NCBI GenBank assembly: GCA_030435675.1
Contig: CM059625.1
Location: 1,302,001-1,366,000, forward strand
Length of the DNA stretch: 64,000 nt
From: Steinernema hermaphroditum
Lineage: Eukaryota; Nematoda; Chromadorea; Rhabditida; Steinernematidae
Reading direction: 5' to 3'
The notes under the pieces were generated by a model. It was not told where the DNA came from. It did not search any database and saw only the letters and a list, made by a program, of their open reading frames with translations. Of this stretch, positions 26,490 through 38,853 are shown one piece after another; the stretch's first letter is position 1; each line of letters opens with the position of its first letter. The position numbers were made by a program, and so were the translations under genes.

Positions 26490-29400
26490 TATCAATCGAA
26501 GTCAAGATATTATACACGGCAACCGGCATTCGATGATCAAGTCGTATCAAATAAGCTACTGAACAAGTGTATCATACGTGGAACACCACTTAATTAGCGT
26601 CTGAGGGAGTGACCCGGCAACGAGCGCTACGCGCACACACATGTACGAATAAAAAACCCTTTCGACTGGGCCTGATCGCTGCCTTTTGGAGGAGAGCAGA
26701 ATCATTATCTTATCAGAGTGAGCGGCGGGTCGGACGCGTCTTCACCGCTCCGCCCGCAAGCGAAGGTGCACCTCCAGCACCGGCGTAACGACGAAGGCCC
26801 CGCTAAGTCGAATACGCCGCAATGAAGGATGGACTGTACACGCACAGGCACACGTAGTTTCGCACTCGCATGCATAAATATCCGTGACGCTGAATCAGCA
26901 GTTTAAGTGACCCGCCGGAGCACCTCAGTGTTCTGTTTGCGTTTCGATCGTCTTCGACTCACGCACTTCATCGACGCTGATACCTACATGCATTGCTATA
27001 CGAATTGATACGTAAAGTTGCACTCCACAGTTGGGCGCTAAAAAGAAGACAATTCTAATAAAAATTCGTTAAGAGCAAGTGATGAGCAGTAGGAGTTGAG
27101 AGGTATTTTATTCTTCTAATACACAAAAATAACGCATTTGAATAATCCAAAGACACATTTGGAAGTCGTTGTTGAGGCAAAATAAAATTCAAACAGCACT
27201 ACAAAGTAGAACGACCCAAGTTCGGGGGTTTCAGGTTTCGGAAGCAGCATCTTACCAAAAACAATTTCGTTGTCTGTTCGACAGCTCTTATGTGACAACC
27301 CTCGAAACATCGTTTCAAAACTGTAGTTTTATGTCGTCTTTATTGAAAACAGAATCACCATACAAGCCTTAAAGTAAAGGCAGATACTCAAACACGTGCT
27401 TCCCTGACGTTTCCAGGACTACTTTCTCACGTTGCACCAGTGTTTAGCCTGATAAGGCGTTTTCCTATCATTTGTCGAGGACACAGACGACTAAACCCTG
27501 CCGATATGGACAAAAACATTCTATCCCATTGAGACAAACTGGTAACTTTAAATGTCTGGCACTCGGATTCAGATTCCTGCGATATTGGATCACAATTGTA
27601 GATGTCACCGGTCGCTGATAGGCGGTTCCAAGTTCACGCAAATCCCACCATACATTGAACGCCTCATGAAGACGTCTCTATACAGTGTTTCAACTATCTT
27701 CCCGGCGATATATTTGAGCTTCGTTCTTGTTTTTGTAACCAAACGGCTCGACGTGAATATTTATGTGGGAAGTGGACCCTGAAATGACATTCAGTGACGA
27801 AAATGCACATGTAAAACATGCGGCAACAACGAAAATATTGATATTAAGGGCGGAGCTGATAAGCGCGTACAATTTTGTTTGCTTTGGCCACTGTACTATT
27901 GGCAAATGACCTGTTCCCAGCGTTATCAAACGAGACCATCAACATAGTCGGAAGTATGTAGTTTTGATTAGCTGATCGGTCAAGCGTACGAATTCATGTA
28001 TCAGTTGCAGTGTTTGCGAATACACATGAGACGTATTTCGGGAATTGTTGTCCCCTGATATGTCAGACAGCCCAAAATAGATAAAATGCGAATGCCCATG
28101 CTAAGTAATAAGAAAGTTGACTTTGAATACATTTGTACATCTGAAATATACCATATTTGGTGACAGTCATCATGAGGCATGCTGAACAAGCCAGCTGAGC
28201 CGTCGGAGGCACTCATTTCTTATCTTTTTTCTGAATTAATTTCTGAGTAATTTCTGAATTCAGATATTTCTTGGCAAAATTACTGTTTTCAAAATTCTAA
28301 ATGTAAATCGCAGAGGTTTTCGTAAGTTGGTTGTTGCGACTACTAGTTGGGAAATATACCTTAATGAGGTCGTACCGCAGTCCTGCTTTTCCGGTTAAGT
28401 CCAAAAACCCCGAATGCGCTGTTGTGTATGACGGTCCTGAACTATTACCATCCATGCGCTTTTTCATAATGCGGAAATTACAAATGGACTCTGGCAGATG
28501 AAGAGGCGTAATCGTTAACCTGCAAGCGAATATCTATAGACAATCAGAATGCCATTAACCACTTACTAGAATCAGTGGACAAGCCATTCTATCCTTTGAC
28601 AAAGGCGGATATGTGTCATGGGTCCACTTTATGCGTTCATCGGCTCATTTACCAGCAGAAGCCTGTGTCTACCAGCAGAACATGACTACTGCATGGCCTT
28701 CATGAGTAGAAAATTTACGAACCGGCTGTAAAGTTCATTCACTGTTCTGAAAACATCAAATACCTGTTGTTATTTATGCATGAACATTCTGAACTAGCAC
28801 GGTAAATAAAACGTCAGTGTAAATCAGTGCTTGAATTAGTACGTCCAATATCGAGATACATGTTGAATTTTTCCCTCAAACTGAAACTGAGAATACATAG
28901 TTCTATACAAAGTCCAATTTCAGCTGCGTCTGAATGAGTCATGATGCTGGTCTTTTACTGTTTTGTTTCCAAAATCTATTTTATTGCCCGAATCGAACTG
29001 CTCTGTGCAGGCCTAGCAAAAGTCTCATGCTAACGGAAACGTAATGTCTTGGTAGTTGCATGCGGATGACATTGGAGTAGAGCCGTGTCATAAACTGATT
29101 ACGCTGCTCTTCTTGCTTTTCGTCAGCAGCGACATCGATTTTGTAAATTACTATGTTTTGACCGATGATTATCAGCAATCGTTTAAAATTGGCTGTTTGG
29201 GGCGGTGTAAGTTGTGACTGTAAAAACAACAATAGTGTCGACATATCGTCCTGCAATGAATTTCAGATCCAAGAAGATGCGGAAGTTTCCGGGTTTCTAG
29301 TGTTTCACTGAAAATCACAGTTCCGGAGATAGATTCTTCTGTGTTGGAGATTTGCTCACTTTTTTGTGCTCTTATAGGCTGCTGAAATGGCTGAAACGTG

Positions 29401-30598
29401 TCACAGATCTTTTCAATACAAGTTCTAGAGGTTGCGCCCTTTTTAGCATTAACGCCCAAGTCGCTATTGTTTCACTTTAAATGGCTATCCTATGTTGCAG
29501 TAAACCAGTTTTAAAAAGGCGATGATGACCCCTTTAGCGATGAGCTGCCCTGGATTTGGTTGCCGCGCAATGTAAACTGAGATAATCCATAGATTCTCGA
29601 TACACAATGATTTATTAACCTGCAGCCGTTAGTTTGAAACAGTCAAGCTTTTGAGACTCGCTAAATAAGATGATCTCTCCATTCCCTTATGTATTGCTCG
29701 TTGAAAACGAAGCTAAGAGCAAAGATCCTCGAGGCCATTAAGAAGGGCACACTTTGACGCATAAGAAGCCCAATATAAGGGGTAGCAAAGAATAATGACC
29801 CCATTGGTGTCCTTGCAAACAAACAGCGCAGAGCGAACGGCGAAGTTTCGCATCGCTGTGGCACGGCGAAGTGCCGCCTTGTGGTCTCAAATGGAACGGC
29901 CTGCACGCCGTCGACGTGTCGGCCGGTAAGATTCGTGTCAACCCCGGCCGTTGCTGTAACGTGGGTTGGAAGTGGTGCTGCGAATTTCATCGCACGCAAA
30001 CAACGCGATGACGTGTGGACATCATTGCGCATAAGAGAGGGAATCTCGGACGCCTGCCGGATAAGCCCAAATTCAGCCGCTTTTGCTTCCACGTGTCCCT
30101 ATGACAGCATTCTGTGTGGCCCTCCGGTGCCGCCCTTATTGCCTTGTTTGAAAGATGCTACTGCTGGCGAGCACTAAAGTGCCACGTCAGTGTGGGGCTT
30201 TGGTCGACCGAATTCGGCGAAAACGCATCGTTTGTTGCGCGAATAGGCGCATCACTTGTTTGCCGGCCGCATCTGTACGTCACAATCTCTACATAGTAAT
30301 TGTGCCTTTGAGCGTCTACCGAACGGTTGTAACCCTTCCGTGCTGTGTTACCTTTTTGCCAAACGTCGCCTAGACCCTCAAGCGCCAGAAGTTGCCCAAA
30401 TCGATCGTAGTTGTTGATCAATTACTTTACTATCTCGCTGCCTGCTTTGGTGTTATGCACTACTAACGTCGCGACAGTTTCGACTGTTTCTCGCGTGCGC
30501 GATGGCGGCTGGCGACGTGTCCACCATTCGTGATCATAGGTCAATGTGTTTGTTTTAACGCCATCACATTACAGAAGCTGGGTTTTGAATCGAGCAGA
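26490..30598. other. 4-kb stretch without a confirmed gene
   Basis: After the ligase 3' UTR I find no reliable gene. On the minus strand, open frames at 29172-29459 and 28981-29256 have protein-like composition and a possible donor (aaaagtgagc) and acceptor (attcattgcag), but neither joined model resembles a known protein. A GC-rich patch at 29810-30250 contrasts with its surroundings and may be the promoter of the GLG1 gene. Near 28225 a 12-14 bp unit containing TTTCTGA repeats three times. Confidence 0.35.
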
Positions 30599-33500
30599 AT
30601 GGGAGCGCTCACGCTCGTATTCGCGTCCATTTTACTAGTCGGTAAGTGCAAGACTCTTGAAATCCATGTACTAATGAGTGTTTGTGCGTTTCAGCACCAT
30701 CTACGGTGGCGCAAAACCAGCAGACAGCAAAGTAAGTTTACTTTTACCAAGATTACCAAAATTCAGTGGGGAGCAATGGGTATTTTTATTTAGCTATACG
30801 AGACCTGATGTGAGCCGAACCCGATGACAAATCACATCATAGAGCATAAACCTATTGGCTACGATATAGAGACCAGCAAGATATAAATTCAGCAACGTTC
30901 TGTAGCTGATCTACCTTGTCCACAGCATCGTTTAGTTTAGAACTTACGTGAAAATTCCTAACAGAACATTATGGATGCAGTCCGGAAAGTATCTCACACA
31001 AGTAATTTTCTATCTTGTATATATGTCATAGATGGATCCAAGTAATTGTTTCGCAAGAGATAGTTAAGCCTTAAAGGGTCTGTCACGCAGACATATTGTT
31101 GCTTTTTGATCTAGTGTTGCCATGCGCAAGCCATTCCCCTTTCCGATAAAAACACAACGACAGTGTGCAAGACAGGTTTAATACACAATACACATTTCTA
31201 TTGTAACATGCAACCAAACATAAAACGTGAACTTGACTGTACGAACGATGAAATTCATGATGTTACAACGACTAACAATTGTTTTCTTCTAGCGATATCA
31301 ACAGCAATCCAAGCCAACCAAAATGGGAGATCCTCGATCATGCGGACTGTGCCGCCGACATTCGAAAGTACTGTACGGAAACGGGAAAGCACCTCGGGAG
31401 CGACATGGCAGCCTTGGAGTGCCTTCAGGATGCTGGATTCCAAGGTGCTCTTATGCCTCAGTGTGAAAATCTCATCTGGGGTTTCAAGGTTGGAACATCA
31501 CTCAGGATATCACTTCGCTCAATACCACGTTTTAAGGTCAATATCACACAAGACGACCGATTCCGTAAAGCCATTCACGATTTCTGCAGTGATGAGATCA
31601 GTCGCGACGCGGAAATGGCCAAGTGCCCACAGGAGCCACAGCCTGGATACGCTCTCTCGTGCATGATGGACTTTGTTCGAAATATTTCGAAGGCAAGCAA
31701 GTGCTACAGATTCATGGGTAAGTTGTAGAAAACGTGCGCAACGTTGTCTTTGAGAACCTGAAAAGTGGAATCAGTACAGTGGAGTCTGTAAAGACACTAG
31801 TGCCAATGGAAGATAAACATGGTGGAATAATAAGCATGTTTTTCAGAACATGTTGAACGAATTGCCTTCACTGATTTCCGTCTCATCGGTCCCTTTGTTC
31901 ACAAGTGCGGCAAGGTTGTTTCCGACCTCAACTGTGGCCAACTGACAGACCCCCGAAAACACGAACAAGTTCGACTTGCCCATTCGCAAGGATCTGTCCT
32001 GGAATGTCTCATCGACAAACTGGTGAAGAACCCACAGCAACACTCAGACGCACTTAAGAATATGGATGAGACCTGTCGTCATGAGGTCATGCGTCTCGTG
32101 GAACTGCAATCGGATGACTACCACCTTGACAGAGAGCTGTTCTTTGCGTGTCGCGCGGACCGCGAGACGTTCTGCGCAGAAAAGTCTGCTGGAGAAGGAA
32201 GAGTTTTCGAATGCCTTATCTCACACAAGGACCAGCCAGCAATGCACCCAGAAGTGAGCATAACGGCTTCGGTTCAGATCACAATATTCTGTCTTTAGTG
32301 TCGGAAGGTTCTGAATGATCGCGCGGAGAAGATGGGCGAAGATTTCCGGCTTGCGCCTCCTCTCATAAAGGGTTGTGCACAAGAGATGAAGCACTACGGA
32401 TGCATCCCTCAGACCGACATCCGCGGATCGCCTAACTTCCACTTGAGCTGGGTTCTTTTGTGCCTTGAGAACGCTGTACACAGCATAACACAAGGCCAGA
32501 GGCGGCCCCTTGACAAGCCTTTCTCCGAGACCTGTCAGCACGAGATGATCACGCATCGTCAGTTGATGGTCGACGAATTCAGAATGAGCCCGGAGTTGGT
32601 CATGAATTGCGCTAAGGTAAATCAAACTATGAGGTGCACTTGACAATATGACACCTGTAGGAAATCCACGAATGGTGCAGTCCTAATGGCGACATCGAAC
32701 GTAATGGACAGACGATGCACTGCTTGATGGGCCACGCTAAGGAACGCGATGAACGTCTTCAGCTCGGACCTACGTGCAGAACTGCTCTTGACACACTCAT
32801 CAAAGTTGCTGATCTGGGCAACAACTACAAGGTCGACAAAGTTCTCTATGAGTCCTGCAGGACACTGATCGACACAACATGCAACAGGGACGCCATTTCC
32901 GAGGCGGCCACATTGAACTGCCTCATGAAGTCCATTGATAGCGCTGATATGAACAAGGATTGTGAACAGCGCCTTCTTGAAGTTCAGTACTTCATGGCTC
33001 GTGACTGGACGCTTGACCCACAGCTTTACCAGGCTTGTCAAAAGGACGCTCATGAGAAGTCAGTGAATACCGAAGTGCAACATAGAACAATATTTTAGAT
33101 GCGGTGCCCCCGACGATTGGTGGATGAAGTCGAATCCCAATCATGTTGTCGAACCTGGACCACAGGTGCTGGCTTGCCTCTATCGTAACGCTTATGATGA
33201 GAAGAACCCTCTTGACCAAAACTGTGCTATGAACGTCCGTCGAGTTCTTCACACTCGTGCCGTGAGGGTTAACTTGATGCCGGAGGTGGAGGAATCCTGT
33301 CGCCCAGCCCTATCTGAATACTGTTCGAGGAACACTGATCCTACAATGGTAATTTGAGATACATGGTTAAAAATATAGAGATTTTTCCCATTCAGGAAAT
33401 GCATTGCCTCCAAGAACACTTCGAAACAAAGGATTTCAAGGATCGCCATCAAAAGTGCTATCAAGCGGTGGTGGCCTTTACGAAGATGCAGGCGAAGGAC

Positions 33501-35775
33501 ACCCAACTAAACCACGCTCTGACGCGCGCCTGTCGCCCCGTGATTCAAACCCACTGTGAGCATTTCATCAATGAGGACATTGACCATGGAGACGTCATGG
33601 AATGCTTGTACCGACACAAGGACTCAGAAGAGATGAAGAATGCCCCCAAATGCCGGTCTTACGTTCACCATTTCGAGCTCATTTCCATGAGAGACTACCA
33701 CTTCAGCTACAAGTTCACACAGTCTTGTCAGGGCGATATTGACAAGTTCTGTAAGGAATACGGACAAGACAAGTAAGTGAAGATTGGTTTGCCGTGATTT
33801 AGGTGAGATGAAGATCAGCGTTTCCACTAAAGACGGCAGATACGTCGTTCGTGAGATTTTTAGCGTTACAGTAAGCGCTTCGCATTTTGAAATTAAATTG
33901 TGGGTCGATTTAAACGGGGTCCAAAAAAAACTATGCCGAACTGCTCTCTTTCGATTACGAAAACAATAGTGATAGTCACCTTAGTAACTGGAGTGCTTAC
34001 GTAAGCTTTGGGTAGAATTGATGAGAGAGGATATTCAATGTGCTCAATTTATTTTACCGCAACTAACACCTAAAATAGAATAGTTCGCCCATCCTAACAC
34101 AACAACATCCCTTTTCAGAGGAAGCATTATCCGTTGCCTCTCGGAAGTCCAATTCGAACATCGTGTCCTTGGTAATGAACAGGACCTCACGAAGGACTGC
34201 AAAAAGCAACTACGTGTTGCATACTTACAACAAGAACAGGTGAACGTGAGTTTTACGGTTGCTAATGCTTTCCTTGGTCCCGTGAATGCCTAAATTCGGA
34301 AAGGAACCACCTTGTGACCACTCTGTCGCTGCACCGCACCCACTGCTCTCTGTGTTCTTTGTAAACGTTGTAGCCTTTTAGTTTGACGACAAGAAGAATA
34401 TGAACGATGCTGACCCGAAACTGATGAAGGACTGCGCTGGAGAGATCAGCAATCTTAACTGCATGGCCAAGTCGAACTCATTCGAAGACGTTGTCGAGTG
34501 CCTTCGTGAGGGCTATGATAGCCTTGGACCTGCATGCAAAGCTATGATTTTCGACAGAGAGAAGGTCGAACTGGTTGACAACACATTGGACGATGAACTT
34601 CAGGTGAGTTGAAAGGCTGAGACCTAGATTTCACTCATCTTTTCAGCGCATCTGCAAAGTAGACATCGATAAGCACTGCCACAACCAGAATGGTGAAGGC
34701 GATAATGTGCTGGATTGCCTCAGCAACACAAAGATCGTTCGTCAACTGAGGAAACCTTGCCTCAAGATTGTAAAAGTCCGCATGAGCGAACGAGCTCGTG
34801 ATGTACGCCTCCGTCCTGGACTCCTTCAGGCATGCATGGATGATGCTAAAGAACAGTATGGACATTGAGTGTTATATTTAACTATTGTTGTATTTCAGCT
34901 GTCCTGATGACTTCCACAAGATCAACAGCAAGCAGTACCAGCAGAAGCTACTGGAGGGCGTTGTTGTTGGCTGCTTGAGGGAGAAGTTCGCTCAAATGCG
35001 TGGAAGCATTCACTTACAGCAGCAGTGCAAGGATGAGGCATGCATCAATTTAGTATTCTATTGTTCATCGTATCATTTTCAGATCACCAAAGTGATTGTC
35101 GAAAGTGAATTCGACATTCAGCTTGATCCTATGCTCTACAAAGCATGCAAAAATACCATCCCCAAACACTGCGGCGAACAAGTTATGAAATCAGGTGGCA
35201 ACTTCCAAACAGTTCTCGACTGTCTGAAGGCTGACTTCTTCACGGGAGCCATCACTGACAGAGACTGCGCCAAGCAAGTCGCTCGTCGGACTCAGGAAGC
35301 TCTTGTCGACATTCAGCTCGACCCGGCCCTTCACGAGGCATGCGCGAATGATTTGGTGAAATACTGCAGAGATGTCCCACCAGGACAGAGTAGACGTACG
35401 TTTTGTCTTTTATGAATCCAAACATCTGTTGATTTTTAGAAATCACATGTCTTATGGATGTCATGGAAGTGAACAGGTTAAAGATGGAGGACAACTGTAA
35501 GAACAAGCTCACTGAGAGGAGGCAGCTATGGAAGGTTGCTCATGATGTAAGTCCTTATTCATTTGACTTTGTATGCTTATTATAACAACGCTTTTCAGAA
35601 GTTCCAAGTCCAACTGCCCGAATCATGGTCCGAAGTGTATTCGGTCATTGCCAATCACCCACAACGAAATTCTCTCCTCACCTACATTGGCCTTGTCATC
35701 CTCGTCCTCTTTGTGTTGGGTTGCTGCTTCGGCCGTTGCACGAAACGAACGCACTACGAGCTTAAGAACCGTTAA
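30599..35775 (+). CDS. Golgi apparatus protein 1 (GLG1/ESL-1/MG-160) orthologue
   Basis: Sixteen exons close in phase: 30599-30641, 30695-30731, 31293-31488, 31537-31717, 31847-32253, 32299-32616, 32661-33058, 33099-33348, 33396-33772, 34119-34245, 34382-34603, 34647-34855, 34899-35037, 35083-35395, 35440-35546, 35599-35775. They give 1166 residues, close to vertebrate GLG1 (about 1180). The N-terminus is a signal peptide (MGALTLVFASILLV). The body is a tandem array of Cys-rich GLG1 repeats with recurring patterns such as C-x3-I-x3-C and V-x-E/D-C-L. One membrane segment (LLTYIGLVILVLFVLGCCFG, about 1134-1153) and a short basic tail follow, making a type I Golgi membrane protein. GLG1 binds E-selectin, FGFs and TGF-beta precursors in vertebrates. 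The intron after 35037 starts with GC rather than GT. Three short introns are open in frame. Confidence 0.94.
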
Positions 35776-36462
35776 TTCACCGCCTGTGTACATGTAAATT
35801 TAACTCGATATTCACTGAAGGACGGTCACTCCGCCCCGTGGTCTCTTTCGCTTGCTGACGTTGTGCTCTATTTGTTAACATTATTTAATTTATTTACTTA
35901 AGAAGCGCAGCCTCCGCATTTCATATCCAAAACGCTTGAACGCCTATTTTTCTAAATGCAAAATTGTCTCTCTTAAAGCAAATGTGTCCACCTTTGTTCT
36001 GTTTGTGGAGATTGTGATACGGTATGGGTACAACAGTGGTGATGTCATATCTTGTAGAGTTGTTATGCATAGCATGTATTTGTGTTGATTATATCTATGT
36101 ATAAAGACATTTACCTATGCATAGTTGTAACATCGGTAAATATTTTTGCCTCAAACTACGACCACAAACACTGAATACGGAGAACCGACGGATCCCTTGG
36201 TCATTTGAAAATGAACACAGACCTTTTTCCTATCAGCAGCAATCTTGTGGCTGGCAGGGCTACCGGTTTATTCAAAGCCATTATGATTTTCGTTTATTTA
36301 CTGACTACGGGGGTCTTCTTGCCCACAGGGCGACTTGGTACTTAGCACCCAACAGATACGAAACCGCTTTATAACAATAAGTAGTTGTTTGTGTTATCAA
36401 GAACAGCTCGAACTTCAAGTGCATAACAAGTGTATTGTATTCGCATTCATTATGAGCAGACA
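35776..36462. other. convergent 3' ends of the GLG1 gene and the intronless minus-strand gene
   Basis: Both flanking genes end here, so this is mostly 3' UTR sequence. TTTATT at 36293-36298 is a poly(A) signal for the minus-strand gene. No coding sequence is supported. Confidence 0.5.
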
Positions 36463-37368
36463 TCAGATACGATAAATCTTGATCTTTGCATGTGAGTGAA
36501 CCAAATATGCCTGAATGTGGGTATTGTTCTTTGTCCACCAGTATATGACGCCGTCTTCTTTGTGCTTTTGGAGTTCGGGATGCATAGTTTCCATTTCTTT
36601 AGCTGGAAAGTCTAGCCTTATGTCATAGATTCTTGGTCTTGGACAGGGCTTCAGACTTCTAATTCTAAAAAGATATTCAATAACACGTTTTCTGATCACA
36701 AGGTCGCAATTTTGCAGACAGTCAAGACGTCTCATCTGGGGCTGCATAGCGAATTTTTGTAGTTCATTTCCGAACTCGTGAGACCATCCTTTGCTATGTA
36801 TATTCAATTCCTTGAGATAACCGGACTTCATACGTCTGAGAATAAAAGACTCGATAAGTTTCGAGTGAGCATACGTGAGACAGGCGATGATCTGAAGATC
36901 CTCGAGGATTGAAAAAATCGTCGAAAGTTCGTCCTTTTTAATACGCCGCACGTTGCCTATCTTCACTGCAGGTGAGGGAGCGAACTTTTTAATCGCTCGC
37001 AGCATAACCTGCAAATTATGAAAAGTCGTAGCGAAACAAGCCGTGCTCTTCGTCGTTTCGCAGATGTCGACCCGGTCGATTCGCATGAACTTCGCTTTCT
37101 TGGAGACCGAGAGCTCCTCGAATGAAAAAGCTCCATTTTTGTCGACGGATAGAAGTTCATGCCTCCACTGGTTGTTAGCGAATTCGATCCGGAATGTAAA
37201 ATTTACTCGATTGGAGCGGTGTGCTCGAAGGGCGGCGCACCAATTATAACAGCGTTTCCTCAGGATTCCCATCAGCCGGTACATTTGTTGTTCATCGTTA
37301 AGCAGTTGAGCAACGGAGTCGCAGAAGAAGTACGGCACGCGGTCCATCTCCCTCGATGGTATAATCAA
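36463..37368 (-). CDS. intronless gene, nematode-type family of unknown function
   Basis: This is a 301-codon uninterrupted open frame, far longer than chance frames here. The start may be the first Met or Met8 (37347), where MDRVPYFFCDSVAQLL begins. That opening resembles, from memory, a large nematode family in which proteins start MDxVPxxFxxxV and which is often annotated as F-box-like or FTH-related. The rest is basic and mixed alpha/beta in appearance (RVNFTFRIEFANNQWRHELL, LKELNIHSKGWSHEF), ending HSHAKIKIYRI. There is no signal peptide or membrane segment. Lack of introns, unlike all neighbours, suggests origin by retroposition or membership of an expanded single-exon family. The poly(A) signal AATAAA is on the minus strand at 36298-36293. 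The function is not known. Confidence 0.7.
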   Translation of the reverse strand: MIIPSREMDRVPYFFCDSVAQLLNDEQQMYRLMGILRKRCYNWCAALRAHRSNRVNFTFRIEFANNQWRHELLSVDKNGAFSFEELSVSKKAKFMRIDRVDICETTKSTACFATTFHNLQVMLRAIKKFAPSPAVKIGNVRRIKKDELSTIFSILEDLQIIACLTYAHSKLIESFILRRMKSGYLKELNIHSKGWSHEFGNELQKFAMQPQMRRLDCLQNCDLVIRKRVIEYLFRIRSLKPCPRPRIYDIRLDFPAKEMETMHPELQKHKEDGVIYWWTKNNTHIQAYLVHSHAKIKIYRI

Positions 37369-38853
37369 TTCGCTATACGGCGTTCATAGTCGTACAATCG
37401 CTATCTGCGATCCATTCAGAAATAAGTGTGAAAAGGTATGTCACAAAGAGGTCGCACATCAAAATGGTGCCTGATGTGACTTCATTGAAGGTGAGAATAT
37501 TCACGCATTTGATCTGAGCACGGATATCCGACACATCACTTTACTTGGACCAATCACATGAGAGTCAATAGAAATCCTAGTGGAATATGTTTCGTTCAGG
37601 GCAAACCTTTTTAAAACATGTGGAAATTTTCATGCTCTGGGGAAAAAGTTATAAGAATTCTCCTTCTATTCACGATGCAACCATACAAGTACATGTTTTA
37701 AATTCCTACCGAGAATCACACGTACTGCTCACAGCTACGACAGGTCTCGCCACGCTATTTCAGTGCGCGAAATAAACATAAATGAATCTGATACTCCTTT
37801 GCATAGTTTCAAACGAACTGAAAAGTTACCTTTCCTACAATTCGGTCGATCGTTGCAACTGAAGCTTATGAGATTAAAGTCCGGTATCACAACTGCAGAT
37901 TAAAGTACAGCCTCTTTACTGACGAGCAGGACCGATTCGATAAGCTTCTTCAGACGGCGACAAAATCGTGCAGCACATCCGTTTCACACATCCCACAAAC
38001 CAGCTTCTTTGCAAACCGTCATACAACGATTTCTTCCACAAGACTGCCGCCGTGGGGATTAGAGACGACTTTCACGGTTTTGGATGTCTTAGAGCCATGG
38101 TACCTTTTCCATCACCCACTTGACTCCTCTCGCTCTTCGACGACCTCAATTTCAGAGGGTTCCAAAGTATCTCTCGCCTTTTTGCCGCTTGAAAAACAAA
38201 CTGCTCACGTGGGCGCGCTGGAGAGGGCTACTTTTCTTACAAAGAGACTTCAATTTCGGTACAAAGGATGCATTGTGCGAGGCGCAAATAATCGAGTCAC
38301 CACTCATCAGTCCACTAAGGTCACTTGTTGCGCGGAGTGAAACATGGCCACTCGGAGGCAGGTGGCCGAATTGCGCGGCAGTGATTATTTTGCGATAGCC
38401 AAAATAATTTTCATAAAATTCGTGCATATTTTAATTAACAAATCGTTTTCTGTTTGCCATTTAGACGGATCCATCTGTGGTGCCAATTGTGTAGCACTCA
38501 AAAGGTCTACCATTTACGTTGGTGAACCATCTACTGTGCACTGTGACGAAGACAATTTTGGTCTTGCGCGCAAACTGTTAACAAATGCCCGTTGGGCAGC
38601 TGCTGCTGTCCGCCGCAGCGTGTCGCCGGTCAGCGTTCCTTCTTCATCGTTCTGTTTCTTCGGTGGTGGTGCGCGCTGACACAATTATTCGAAGTTTCGC
38701 ATGAGACAACCGATGAGCGTCCCTTCTCGACAACCACGACGACGTCGTTACGTAACGGACTTCGATCCCAGCGGGTCGCTTACGGGCGTGCGCGCTAATC
38801 CTGACCATCTTGTTTCATTTAGTCGTCAAAGCACGTTTCAGCCGCAATCCACG
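37369..38853. other. stretch between divergent genes
   Basis: The minus-strand gene and the P450 gene diverge from here, so both promoters should lie within it. No further gene is supported. An open frame runs into the P450 first exon from 38701 and is an alternative, 51-residue-longer N-terminus. Confidence 0.4.

Noticed and set aside
29661..30092. 143-codon minus-strand frame
   Set aside because: Overlaps plus-strand frames of similar quality in a GC-rich patch just upstream of the GLG1 gene; no recognisable domain or splice sites.
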